From NCBI GenBank assembly GCA_023408815.1, contig JAEYJO010000032.1, positions 1 through 64,000 of the forward strand: DNA of 64,000 nt, written 5' to 3'. Shown here in pieces: positions 8,470-17,335 of this stretch; the first letter of the stretch is position 1; each line of letters opens with the position of its first letter. Position numbers and translations under genes: made by a program. The notes under the pieces were generated by a model. That model did no database searches and was not told the DNA's origin. It was given only the letters and a program-made list of their open reading frames with translations. This DNA comes from Bacillota bacterium. GTDB taxonomy: Bacteria; Bacillota; Clostridia; Lachnospirales; Lachnospiraceae.

Positions 8470-9495
8470 ATGGAAAAGAAAAATCTGGATTGGGCAAACA
8501 TTGATTTCGGTTATATTGAGACAGATAAAAGATATGTCTCCAATTACAAGGGCGGAGCATGGGATGCAGGCGTCCTGACAGAAGATTCCATGGTCACCAT
8601 CAGCGAATGTGCAGGTGTATTGCAGTATGCACAGACGATATTTGAAGGAATGAAGGCATATACCACGGAAGACGGACGCATTGTCACTTTCCGTCCCGAT
8701 TTGAATGCGGCGCGTATGGAGGATTCGGCAAAAAGACTGGAAATGCCTGTTTTCCCGCAGGAGCGTTTTATCGATGCGGTGGTGCAGACTGTTGCAGCGA
8801 ATAAAGCATACGTTCCTCCTTTTGGTTCGGGAGCCACATTATATTTAAGACCTTATATGTTCGGAACCAATGCGGTAATCGGGGTAAAGCCGGCATGTGA
8901 ATATCAGTTCAGAGTGTTCGCTACTCCGGTAGGACCTTATTTTAAAGGCGGTGTGAAGCCTCTGACCATCTGTGTCAGCGATTTTGACCGTGCGGCACCA
9001 AACGGCACGGGACATATCAAGGCGGGGCTCAACTATGCGATGAGCCTTCATGCGATCGTATCGGCTCATAAGAACGGATTTGATGAAAATATGTATCTGG
9101 ATGCGGCTACGAAAACGAAAGTGGAAGAGACCGGCGGCGCCAATTTCTTGTTCGTTACGAAGGATAACAAGGTGGTAACGCCCAAATCTGACAGCATTCT
9201 GCCTTCTATTACAAGGCGTTCCCTCATGTATGTGGCGAAGGAATATCTGGGACTGGAAGTGGAAGAACGGGAGGTTTATCTGGAGGAAGTGAAGGAATTC
9301 TCGGAGTGCGGACTTTGCGGTACTGCGGCGGTTATTTCTCCGGTAGGAAAAATCGTGGATCACGGCAAGGAAATCTGCCTGCCCAGCGGCATGGGCGATA
9401 TGGGACCCGTTACAAAGAAGCTGTTTGAAACCTTGACGGGAATCCAGATGGGCAAGATCGAGGCACCTAAGGGATGGCTCGTGGAGATAGAGTAA
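8470..9495 (+). CDS. ilvE: Branched-chain amino acid aminotransferase
   Basis: A 341-residue fold-type IV PLP enzyme that interconverts leucine, isoleucine and valine with their 2-oxo acids using glutamate/2-oxoglutarate. The PLP lysine is Lys184 in G-H-I-K-A-G-L-N-Y, and the Y-A-Q-T-I-F-E-G-M-K-A-Y region and the late G-T-A-A-V-I-S-P loop match the family. The frame is open from ATG 8434, but AGAGGAG at 8457-8463 sits six bases before ATG 8470 and the family N-terminus fits better from there. It has its own promoter and a strong terminator, so it is a single-gene unit, not part of an ilv operon. Confidence 0.93.
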   Translation: MEKKNLDWANIDFGYIETDKRYVSNYKGGAWDAGVLTEDSMVTISECAGVLQYAQTIFEGMKAYTTEDGRIVTFRPDLNAARMEDSAKRLEMPVFPQERFIDAVVQTVAANKAYVPPFGSGATLYLRPYMFGTNAVIGVKPACEYQFRVFATPVGPYFKGGVKPLTICVSDFDRAAPNGTGHIKAGLNYAMSLHAIVSAHKNGFDENMYLDAATKTKVEETGGANFLFVTKDNKVVTPKSDSILPSITRRSLMYVAKEYLGLEVEEREVYLEEVKEFSECGLCGTAAVISPVGKIVDHGKEICLPSGMGDMGPVTKKLFETLTGIQMGKIEAPKGWLVEIE

Positions 9496-9530
9496 GGATT
9501 CGTGTATACAACAAAATAGGTATCTATGAG

Positions 9531-9573
9531 GGCTGTAGAATTAATGTGAGAACGTTAATATGCGGCCTTTTTT
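9531..9573 (+). terminator. Rho-independent terminator of ilvE
   Basis: A two-part stem (GGCUGUA with UGCGGCC allowing G-U; AUUAAUG with CGUUAAU) closes on a UGAGAA loop and is followed by TTTTTT at 9568-9573. The giant palindrome begins four bases after the T tract. Confidence 0.75.
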
Positions 9574-9576
9574 GTG

Positions 9577-9873
9577 CTATAGGATTGAGGTGTCAAAAGT
9601 TATTTTTAAAGTGTATAAGTCAATCGGAACAAAACAGAAAGACTCCTGCGCCGGATTCCAATATATAAGAAGTTCTAGTTCTCAGTAAATTTGAACCAGA
9701 CATAGCAGAAAACAAAAAAACTCGCTGCGCTCAAACAGTTTTGTTTTCTGCTATGGCACAAATATACAGAGAAAGAACTTCTAAATATTTTCATAGGCGC
9801 AGTCGTTCTTTTTGTTTTGTTCCTATTGCCTGATAAAGCTCGCAAACTGACTTTTGGCACCTCGATCCTATAG
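9577..9873. repeat. ~297-bp near-complete palindrome (MITE-like element or giant hairpin)
   Basis: The two ends CTATAGG (9577) and CCTATAG (9867-9873) begin an inverted repeat whose arms can be followed almost to the centre. The outer 24 bases match with two changes. The next ~75 bases match with scattered differences, including a shared GGAACAAAAC block. The inner core CATAGCAGAAAACAAAA is a perfect 17-base repeat of its partner around 9708-9762, with a ~21-base loop. As RNA or single-stranded DNA it would form one long hairpin. It holds no credible gene. A non-autonomous palindromic transposable element is my preferred reading; a structured RNA or long processing hairpin is possible. Confidence 0.75.
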
Positions 9874-10038
9874 GAAAGACCTTGGTTCTGATAATTTATT
9901 AAATATCGGGATTAGAAATGCAGGGAAGGGCAAAATGTGGTATTCTTTATATGTATCGAAATTAAAAAGCAGGCAATAAAAAGTTACTAATACAGCACAC
10001 TATACAAAAGACAGGATAAGAAAAGGCAGGAAACTAAA

Positions 10039-10800
10039 GTGAAAAAAATAAAATTATTAGAAGAATATCCTTATTTATATGAAACCCACCTGCACACCTC
10101 GCAGAGCAGTGCGTGCGCGCATAATACCGGGGCAGAAATGGCAAAAGCCTGCAAGGAGGCGGGATATACCGGAATCATCGTGACGGACCACAATTGGGGC
10201 GGGAACACGGCGGTATACCGGATGAAGCCATGGAAGGAATGGGTGAACGAATTTACAAAAGGCTATGAGGATGCGAAACATACGGGAGATAAGATAGGCC
10301 TGGATGTTTTCTTCGGATACGAAGCAGGATTCCGGGGAACGGAATTTTTAATTTATGGAGTGGATAAGGACTTTATGTTAACTCATCCGGAGCTGCGGCA
10401 GGCATCTGTGGAGGAGCAGTACCGGCTGGTAAAGCAGGCGGGCGGTATGGTGATACATGCACATCCGTTTCGGGAAGAATTCTATATTCCCAAGATAAGA
10501 TTGTATCCCGATTATGTAGATGGAGTGGAGGGAATCAACGCCACCCATTCCAATAAGCAGAGCATATCCCATTACAATCCGGCTTTCGACCAGAGGGCAA
10601 TCGCCTATGCGAAAGAAAACAGTCTGCCCATGACCGCGGGATCCGATATCCATATGACGTCGCTTCTGGGCGGCGGAGTTGCTTTTAAACGGAAGCTGGC
10701 CGATATCCACGACTTTATAAAGGCGGTATCGGAGGGAGAGGATTATTTGCTGACCAACGGAGATGAGTGGTTTAAGAAGAATGGGGAGTTATATTTATGA
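10039..10800 (+). CDS. PHP-domain metal-dependent phosphoesterase
   Basis: A 253-residue PHP (polymerase and histidinol phosphatase) domain protein, expected to hydrolyse a phosphate ester with a trinuclear metal site. The first ligand pair is H-L-H (His17, His19) and the second motif T-D-H-N has His51. Later H-A-H-P-F and G-S-D-I-H motifs complete the metal site. The substrate is unknown. It starts at GTG 10039 after AGGAAAC. Its stop overlaps the sbcD start in an ATGA, so translation is coupled to the SbcCD nuclease genes, suggesting a nucleic-acid or nucleotide substrate, though that is only inference. Confidence 0.88.
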   Translation: MKKIKLLEEYPYLYETHLHTSQSSACAHNTGAEMAKACKEAGYTGIIVTDHNWGGNTAVYRMKPWKEWVNEFTKGYEDAKHTGDKIGLDVFFGYEAGFRGTEFLIYGVDKDFMLTHPELRQASVEEQYRLVKQAGGMVIHAHPFREEFYIPKIRLYPDYVDGVEGINATHSNKQSISHYNPAFDQRAIAYAKENSLPMTAGSDIHMTSLLGGGVAFKRKLADIHDFIKAVSEGEDYLLTNGDEWFKKNGELYL

Positions 10801-11930
10801 GATTTCTGCATACGGGCGATTTGCACCTTGGAAAAACGGTCAATGATTTTTCCATGATATCGGATCAGAGATATATTCTTGAGCAGATTACAGATATGGT
10901 AAAGAAAGAGGCCGTTCAGGCTTTAGTGATTGCCGGAGACGTGTATGACAGAGCGATTCCTCCGTCTGAAGCGGTGACGCTGTTAGACGATTTTCTTACG
11001 CAGCTGGTGAGGCTTGGAGTTTCGGTGCTCTTAATAAGCGGTAATCATGATTCTCCGGAACGTGTGAGCTTCGCGGAGGAAATACTGAAAGAAAAAGGGG
11101 TATATATAGCGGGAGTATATAAAGAAGGCTTAAAAAAGGTCACATTTTTTGATGAATACGGAGAGGTAACCTTTGTTTTGATGCCCTTTATAAAGCCTGC
11201 GGCTGTGGGTGCCAGAACAAACGGAGAAGCGGTGGAGAAGATGCTTGCGGCAGAGGAGAAAAAGGAAGAGGGCCGGCGCGTGCTGGTCAGCCATTTTTTC
11301 GTCACGGATTGCGGCAGGGAGCCGGAGCTTTCCGACGGAGAGACGACGATACATGTGGGCGGGCTGGATAACGTGGAGGCTTCTCTTTTTGATGGTTTCG
11401 ACTATGTGGCGCTGGGGCATATTCATAAGCCGCAGAGAATAGGCGAAAAGCAGGTTTATTATGCAGGGGCGCCGTTGGCCTATTCTTTTTCGGAGGCGGG
11501 GCGGACGAAGACAGTGAATCTGGTGGAGATAAAAGGCGAGGGAGAAGTTTCGGTAAAGCAGCTTCCCCTCAAGCCGCTGCATGAAATGCGTAAAATAAGA
11601 GGCAGAATGGACGAGCTGATGGCGGAAGAGGTGGCGGAAGCGGCGGATAGGTTCGACTATATCCAGGCACAGCTCACCAACGAGGAAGAATTGATCGACC
11701 CCATCGGTACGTTGCGGAGCGTTTACCCGAACATTATGCAGATCGTGCTGATGAAAAATGAGGGCAGGGAGAATCCGGAATACGAAAGCAGGGCAGTGGA
11801 AAAACGAAAGAGCATTCCTGAACTGTTTGCCGGATTTTATCAAATGGTACGAAACGAAGAGCCGGACGAAGAACGCATGGAGATTATTCTGGAAACGGCG
11901 AAGGAGACGGAAGGAGAGCGGGAAATATGA
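10797..11930 (+). CDS. sbcD: Exonuclease SbcD (Mre11-like)
   Basis: A 377-residue calcineurin-type phosphoesterase, the nuclease subunit of the SbcCD complex that cuts hairpins and processes DNA ends. Motifs: T-G-D-L-H-L-G at 7-13, G-D-V-Y-D around residue 48, G-N-H-D at 82-85 and G-H-I-H-K-P around 208. The length matches Mre11/SbcD. Both ends overlap neighbours by four bases (ATGA), with the PHP gene upstream and sbcC downstream, so the three genes form one translationally coupled unit. A long palindrome, the classic substrate of this nuclease, lies about 0.9 kb upstream in the same window. Confidence 0.95.
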   Translation: MRFLHTGDLHLGKTVNDFSMISDQRYILEQITDMVKKEAVQALVIAGDVYDRAIPPSEAVTLLDDFLTQLVRLGVSVLLISGNHDSPERVSFAEEILKEKGVYIAGVYKEGLKKVTFFDEYGEVTFVLMPFIKPAAVGARTNGEAVEKMLAAEEKKEEGRRVLVSHFFVTDCGREPELSDGETTIHVGGLDNVEASLFDGFDYVALGHIHKPQRIGEKQVYYAGAPLAYSFSEAGRTKTVNLVEIKGEGEVSVKQLPLKPLHEMRKIRGRMDELMAEEVAEAADRFDYIQAQLTNEEELIDPIGTLRSVYPNIMQIVLMKNEGRENPEYESRAVEKRKSIPELFAGFYQMVRNEEPDEERMEIILETAKETEGEREI

Positions 11931-14548
11931 AACCTGAGATTCTGATCATTTCCGGCTGGGGACCGTATAGGGACAAGGTGGAGGTAGACTTTACCCGGTT
12001 GGAGGAGAGAGGGCTTTTCCTCATTACAGGTGCTACCGGTGCGGGAAAGACGACACTTTTCGATGCGATTACCTATGCTCTCTACGGGTATATGAGTGGG
12101 GAGATGAGGGAAAAGAACAGTGTGCGCAGCGATTTTGCGGGCGCTGATACCGCTACCTTCGTGGAGCTTTTGATGCGGCATGGAGGTAAGGAATACCGCA
12201 TCGTGCGCAATCCCGAATACCTTCGTCCAAAGAGGAGGCAGAGCGGAAGCGGAGAGTTTACTAAGGAGAAGGAGAACGCGGTACTGTATATGCCTGATGG
12301 CAGCGCGATACAGGGAAGCAGTGAGGTGAACCGAAAGCTGCAGGAAATCCTCGTGCTGGATTACCGTCAGTACAAACAGATTTCCATGATAGCTCAGGGG
12401 GAGTTCGCCAGGCTTCTTGTGGCATCCCCTGCAGAAAAGACGAAAATCTTCAGGGAGATATTCGCTACTGCTGTATACGATAGATTTGCAGGAATCCTGC
12501 GCGGCCGCTCCAATGAGTTGTATAAGCAGGTGATGGAATACAGGCACCGCATGGAGGAGGATGTTCATATGCTATCCTCAAGTGAAACAGAAGATAATGA
12601 GGAGCTTTCCTCCCTTTTATCGGGCGAAAGCTATCGCTATGATAAGATCATCGACTGCCTGGGGGAAGTGCTTTCCGGACATGTGGAGGCTTTTTCACAG
12701 GCGAAAAAGGCATATACGGACGTAGAGAAGGAAATTACTGCCTTGATGGAAGAAATAAGCCTTGGGGAGCAAATAAATGATATGCTTCTTAAGCTGGAGA
12801 AGGAACAGGAGACTATCCGCATCTTGAAGGAGAGTCAGGAGGAAATCGGTAGAAAAGCGGAGGAGTTGAAAAAGGCGAGAGCGGCGGCAGGGCTTAACGG
12901 AGAGTATATCGGAAGCGAAAATGAAAAGAAGCTGTTAACATCCTTGCTCCAGAAACAGCAGGAGGAGAAAACGGAGCTGGAAAATCTCACAAGTAAAAGA
13001 GAAAGGCTGCGCTCTCTTTATGATAGAAAAGATAAGATAACTGCGGCTTACGAAGGCAGAAATGCATATGAAGAGAAAAAGATGCTTTTGCGGGAAGTAG
13101 TGGAGCAAAAGGAGAAAAAACAAGAAGAGTTATGTAAACTTCAAAAAGAATATATGGAAAAAGAAGCGGCAGCGGAAAAGCAAAAAGAAGCATATGAAGC
13201 GGCGGATAAGATTTACAAGCGGGCGGCCGTGGGTATTGCGGCAAGGCTTCTGAAGGAAGGCGAGCCTTGTCCGGTCTGCGGTTCTCTCGAGCATCCCCGT
13301 ATTGCTGAGGTCACGGAAGATATTCCCGATGAAGAAAAGCTGAAAGCTCTCAGGGATAACTACCAAAGAGCTAATCAAAGCCTTATGGGAATCCATGGAA
13401 AAGCCTCTTCCTGCAAAGGAGAAGTGCAGGGGAGATTAGAGCAGGAAGAGAATGTGAAGAGGCAGTTAAAGGAGATTTCTGCTGCACTGGCGGGGACAGA
13501 GAAGGATGTTCTGGCGGTGGTGGATAAAATGCCATATTCAGAATATGAAAGAACGGTTGTCCTGTATCAAAGACTTCAGGGACAGATGGAGGAAAGGACA
13601 GCAGCACTTGGAAAGATGGAGCATGAAATCGCCCTCCAGAGGAGGCGGGTGAAGGAAGCGGAAGACTCCTTTGAAGAAAAGCATAAAACAGCGGGTTTTC
13701 CGGATTTTCAAAGCTTTAAGCAGAGCGTAAGAAGCAGCGCACAAATAGAACTTCTGGAAAACGAAATCAACGATTATCATAGGAGATTGGAGGCTTCGGA
13801 GCGCCTGATTTCTCACCTTAAGGAGGAGACCAGGGACAAAAAGAGCGGGAATATCGGGATACTTAAGGAGGAGCTAAAAGAGAAACGGGAAGAAAGACAA
13901 TCGGCGATTTCCTTGCAGAATAAATGGAATTACCGCTTGCAGGAGGTAAAAAAGATCAAAAAGTCCCTTCAGGAGAAGCAGGAGCGCCTGCAAAGGCTGA
14001 ACCGGGAATACGGAATGGTAAAGGATCTGGACAATCTGGCCTCAGGCAACAATCCAAAGCGACTTGTTTTTGAGCAATACGTGCTGGCCGGATATTTCGA
14101 AGAAATCCTGCGGGCGGCAAATATCAGGCTTTCCAAGATGACGGGAGGCCGCTTTGAACTTTCCAGAGCGGAAGAAGTGAGCGACGGCAGAACGAAAGAT
14201 AATCTGGAAATGCAGGTGCTCGATTATTATACGGGAAAATATCGTTCGGTCAAAACGCTGTCCGGAGGGGAAGCCTTCAAGGCATCGTTATCTCTTGCCC
14301 TGGGAATGAGCGATGTGGTCCAAAGCTATAGCGGAGGCATTCGCGTGGAGACCCTCTTTATTGACGAGGGCTTCGGCTCTCTGGATGCCCAGTCGCTGGA
14401 GCAGGCATGTCAGACCCTTATGTCGTTAGTGGAAAAAGACCGTTTAATAGGGATTATTTCCCATGTTCCCGAGCTGGCGGAAAAGATAGAAAAACAAATA
14501 GTGGTTACAAAAACAAATGTAGGCAGCAGTATAAAGGTTGTGGTATAA
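11927..14548 (+). CDS. sbcC: Exonuclease SbcC (Rad50-like ATPase)
   Basis: An 873-residue SMC-like ATPase that partners SbcD. Walker A G-A-T-G-A-G-K-T-T lies at 35-43. Two long coiled-coil arms flank a zinc hook C-P-V-C-G with Cys448 and Cys451. The C-terminal lobe has the signature L-S-G-G-E-A-F at 778-784 and Walker B ending D-E (813-814) followed by G-F-G-S-L-D. At 873 residues it is shorter than the ~1050 of E. coli SbcC because of shorter arms, which is common in Firmicutes. The start codon overlaps the sbcD stop. The next gene begins 60 bases on without a terminator. Confidence 0.95.
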   Translation: MKPEILIISGWGPYRDKVEVDFTRLEERGLFLITGATGAGKTTLFDAITYALYGYMSGEMREKNSVRSDFAGADTATFVELLMRHGGKEYRIVRNPEYLRPKRRQSGSGEFTKEKENAVLYMPDGSAIQGSSEVNRKLQEILVLDYRQYKQISMIAQGEFARLLVASPAEKTKIFREIFATAVYDRFAGILRGRSNELYKQVMEYRHRMEEDVHMLSSSETEDNEELSSLLSGESYRYDKIIDCLGEVLSGHVEAFSQAKKAYTDVEKEITALMEEISLGEQINDMLLKLEKEQETIRILKESQEEIGRKAEELKKARAAAGLNGEYIGSENEKKLLTSLLQKQQEEKTELENLTSKRERLRSLYDRKDKITAAYEGRNAYEEKKMLLREVVEQKEKKQEELCKLQKEYMEKEAAAEKQKEAYEAADKIYKRAAVGIAARLLKEGEPCPVCGSLEHPRIAEVTEDIPDEEKLKALRDNYQRANQSLMGIHGKASSCKGEVQGRLEQEENVKRQLKEISAALAGTEKDVLAVVDKMPYSEYERTVVLYQRLQGQMEERTAALGKMEHEIALQRRRVKEAEDSFEEKHKTAGFPDFQSFKQSVRSSAQIELLENEINDYHRRLEASERLISHLKEETRDKKSGNIGILKEELKEKREERQSAISLQNKWNYRLQEVKKIKKSLQEKQERLQRLNREYGMVKDLDNLASGNNPKRLVFEQYVLAGYFEEILRAANIRLSKMTGGRFELSRAEEVSDGRTKDNLEMQVLDYYTGKYRSVKTLSGGEAFKASLSLALGMSDVVQSYSGGIRVETLFIDEGFGSLDAQSLEQACQTLMSLVEKDRLIGIISHVPELAEKIEKQIVVTKTNVGSSIKVVV

Positions 14549-14611
14549 TATTCGCGGATATTCGGCATGACAACGGACTGTGAAAAATTGAGGAAGTATG
14601 AGGTATATCGA

Positions 14612-16015
14612 ATGGAAAAAAATTATGATGTGATTATAATAGGCGCCGGCCCGGGGGGAATTTTCTGCGCTTATGAGCTGATCAATAAAAATAAGGACTT
14701 AAAGGTTCTGGTAGTGGAAAAGGGACGCTCCATCGAGAAGAGAAACTGCCCCAAGCGTGTGACCAAGCAGTGCGTAGGGTGTAAGCCTTGCTCCATTACA
14801 ACAGGCTTTGCGGGAGCGGGAGCGTTTTCTGATGGAAAGCTGTCTTTATCTCCTGATGTGGGCGGCAATCTTCCGGCTATTCTTGGTTATGACGAGACGC
14901 TGAAGCTGATCGGAGAATCGGACAGAGTTTACTTGGAATTCGGTGCGGATGAAAGCGTGTATGGCGTAGACAAGGAAAAAGAAATACGTAAAATAAGAAG
15001 AAAAGCCATCAATGCGAACTTGAAGCTGATAGAATGTCCGATCCGCCACCTCGGTACGGAGGAGGGCTATAAGATTTATTCCAAGCTGCAGCACCATCTG
15101 GAGAAGGAAGGTGTCCATCTGATGTTCAATACGATGGTGGAACAGATTCTCATTGAGGAGGGTAAGGCGGTAGGAATCGTCACCGATAAGGGTGAATCCT
15201 ATTATGCCAGGGAAATCGTTTCGGCGGTAGGCCGGGAAGGTGCGGACTGGTTCAAGGATAAGTGCGATGAGATCGGTATCGAGACCACCCCCGGAACGGT
15301 GGATATCGGTGTTCGCGTGGAAGTGCGCGATGAAGTTATGCAGTTTCTGAACGAGAACCTGTACGAAGCGAAGCTGGTTTTATATACACCGACCTTTGAC
15401 GACAAGGTGAGGACCTTCTGTACCAATCCCTCAGGAGAAGTTGCGACGGAATATTATGAGGGCGGGCTTGCAGTGGTAAACGGACATGCATATAAATCGA
15501 AAGAATATAAGACCAACAATACGAACTTTGCCATTCTCGTATCCAAGAATTTTACAAAACCCTTCAAGACTCCTATCGAATACGGTAAGCAGATTGCGCA
15601 GTTGTCCAATATGCTCTGCGGCGGAAGGATCATGGTACAGACTTTCGGAGATTTCAAGCGAGGCAGGAGGACCACCGAGGAGAGGCTTTGCAGAAACAAC
15701 CTGATTCCTACGCTGAAGGATGCGGTGCCGGGAGATTTGTCACTGGTATTCCCCCACAGAATCATGGTGGATATTCAAGAGATGCTGGAGGCGCTGGATA
15801 AGGTAACTCCGGGAATCGCTTCGGATGAAACTTTGCTTTACGGCGTAGAGGTGAAATTCTATTCCAATAAGGTAGTGGTGGATAAGAACTTTGAAACGAG
15901 CGTGAAGGGGCTTCGGGCTATCGGCGACGGGGCCGGTGTGACGCGCGGGTTACAGCAGGCCTCGGCCAATGGAATCAGCGTGGCAAGAAGTATATTGAAG
16001 GGAATGGAAATATAG
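14612..16015 (+). CDS. FAD-dependent dehydrogenase-like protein (COG2509 type)
   Basis: A 467-residue flavoprotein of an uncharacterised oxidoreductase family. The dinucleotide motif G-A-G-P-G-G begins at residue 11. It is followed by a conserved cysteine cluster: C46 in C-P-K-R, and C54, C57 and C60 in C-V-G-C-K-P-C. The C-terminal G-D-G-A-G-V-T-R-G motif would contact the FAD. The four closely spaced cysteines could hold a metal or cluster, or be redox active. The frame opens at ATG 14567, but only the internal ATG at 14612 has a site (GAGGT, 8 bases upstream), and the Rossmann strand starts right there. Substrate unknown; it may be co-transcribed with sbcDC. Confidence 0.85.
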   Translation: MEKNYDVIIIGAGPGGIFCAYELINKNKDLKVLVVEKGRSIEKRNCPKRVTKQCVGCKPCSITTGFAGAGAFSDGKLSLSPDVGGNLPAILGYDETLKLIGESDRVYLEFGADESVYGVDKEKEIRKIRRKAINANLKLIECPIRHLGTEEGYKIYSKLQHHLEKEGVHLMFNTMVEQILIEEGKAVGIVTDKGESYYAREIVSAVGREGADWFKDKCDEIGIETTPGTVDIGVRVEVRDEVMQFLNENLYEAKLVLYTPTFDDKVRTFCTNPSGEVATEYYEGGLAVVNGHAYKSKEYKTNNTNFAILVSKNFTKPFKTPIEYGKQIAQLSNMLCGGRIMVQTFGDFKRGRRTTEERLCRNNLIPTLKDAVPGDLSLVFPHRIMVDIQEMLEALDKVTPGIASDETLLYGVEVKFYSNKVVVDKNFETSVKGLRAIGDGAGVTRGLQQASANGISVARSILKGMEI

Positions 16016-16058
16016 GGTGTTTGAGCGCGATAAAAAGACATTAGGGAAAAGAAGCGGA

Positions 16059-17126
16059 ATGAGTGAAAAACACGCATGGAAACGTGCGGCGGCGGTACTT
16101 ATGATACTATGTCTTGCCGGTCTGGCCAGCGCCTGCGGCAATAAGGATGAGAATGGAACGAAGGTCGTTCTGACTACCGGTTTTAGCAAGGACGAGATAT
16201 TTCGCATAGAGACAATTTCCTGCAAGCTGCCTGAAATCATGGTGTATCTTACTAATTCACAGAACCAGTACGAAGGCGTTTTCGGTTCCAGTATATGGGA
16301 CGCAGATATCGAGGGAACGTCTCTGGAGCAGAATGTGAAGGATACCGCTTTAGCGCGGATTGCTCAGATCAAAACGATGAATCTTCTGGCGGGGCAGCAC
16401 GGCGTGGAGTTGTCGGAGCAGGAGATGGAGCAGGTAGCGGAAGCGGCCGGAACATATTATAATTCCTTGAATGATAAGGAGAAGGAACTGATGGGGGTGA
16501 CGGAAGAGACGATCTCCACTCTATATTCCGAATATGCGCTGGCGAACAAGGTTTACAGCTATATCATCAAGGATATCAACCCTGAAATCAGTGACGATGA
16601 AGCGAGAACGATTACCGTTCAGCATATACTGATCAAAACATATGCGCTGGATGGAACGGGAGCAAAAATTGAATATACGCAGACAGCCAAGGACGATGCT
16701 TATGCGAAAGCACAAGAGGCTCTAAAACTTGCGCAGGAGGGAACCGATTTCGAGGAGCTGATCGAGAAATACAGTGAAGACAACAAGGGAACCTATTCCT
16801 TCGGCAAAGGGGATATGGAGAAAAGCTTCGAGGATGCGGCATTCAATCTGGAGACAGGAGAAATCAGCAGCATCGTAGAAACAGAATATGGATATCATAT
16901 CATTAAATGTATAAGCACCTTCAACCGTGAAGAAACTGATGCGAATAAGGTGAAAATCGTAGAGGAGCGCAAGACAGAAGTGTTCGGTCAGGAATACGAT
17001 ACCTTCGTCGGCACGCTGACCAGGAATCTGAACGAAAGCCTTTGGAACAGCGTGACGTTCATTCATGATCCGGAGGTAAAGACCTCTAGCTTTTTTGACA
17101 TATACGGGCAGTATTTTAAAGAATAG
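16059..17126 (+). CDS. PrsA-like peptidylprolyl isomerase lipoprotein (foldase)
   Basis: A 355-residue lipoprotein foldase acting outside the membrane on secreted proteins. The signal peptide runs K-R-A-A-A-V-L-M-I-L-C and ends in a lipobox L-A-S-A-C with Cys26 as the lipidated residue. A SurA/trigger-factor-like helical domain covers roughly 50-180. A parvulin (PPIC) domain runs from Q-H-I-L-I at about 187 to G-Y-H-I-I-K near 283, followed by a helical tail. An upstream GTG at 16017 is in frame but would put a charged extension before the signal peptide, so ATG 16059 is preferred. The arrangement matches PrsA of Gram-positives. The symbol prsA is likely but not certain, because Clostridia often have several copies. 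Confidence 0.87.
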   Translation: MSEKHAWKRAAAVLMILCLAGLASACGNKDENGTKVVLTTGFSKDEIFRIETISCKLPEIMVYLTNSQNQYEGVFGSSIWDADIEGTSLEQNVKDTALARIAQIKTMNLLAGQHGVELSEQEMEQVAEAAGTYYNSLNDKEKELMGVTEETISTLYSEYALANKVYSYIIKDINPEISDDEARTITVQHILIKTYALDGTGAKIEYTQTAKDDAYAKAQEALKLAQEGTDFEELIEKYSEDNKGTYSFGKGDMEKSFEDAAFNLETGEISSIVETEYGYHIIKCISTFNREETDANKVKIVEERKTEVFGQEYDTFVGTLTRNLNESLWNSVTFIHDPEVKTSSFFDIYGQYFKE

Positions 17127-17191
17127 GTTCCAGTTTACAAAAATTTTAGAAATGCGCAAAACGGCTTGTATGCTGGATAAAACGCGGGTTA

Positions 17192-17218
17192 TTAGCACTC
17201 ATTTTTGTTGAGTGCTAA
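17192..17218 (+). promoter_or_regulatory. CIRCE operator (HrcA binding site)
   Basis: TTAGCACTC (17192-17200), nine bases, GAGTGCTAA (17210-17218). This is a perfect match to the CIRCE inverted repeat bound by the heat-shock repressor HrcA. It ends seven bases before the -35 box of the htpG promoter. Confidence 0.95.
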
Positions 17219-17225
17219 TTTCCTC

Positions 17226-17254
17226 TTGACTTTTTCGGACGAGAGAATTAAAAT
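17226..17254 (+). promoter_or_regulatory. htpG promoter
   Basis: TTGACT (17226-17231), 17 bases, TAAAAT (17249-17254). It lies just downstream of the CIRCE repeat and gives a leader of about 75 bases before the htpG ATG. Confidence 0.75.
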
Positions 17255-17335
17255 TTCAGTATGCGGCCGGGAGAGAGGTTTTTGCCGGTCAAAATAGTTT
17301 AAAAATGAACAAATCAGAAAGGAAAGTGACTTTTT

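Noticed and set aside
9474..9860. Two short open frames (64 and 61 residues) inside or overlapping the palindromic element
   Set aside because: The reading frames follow from the inverted repeat and the ilvE end, lack ribosome sites and have no protein-like pattern.
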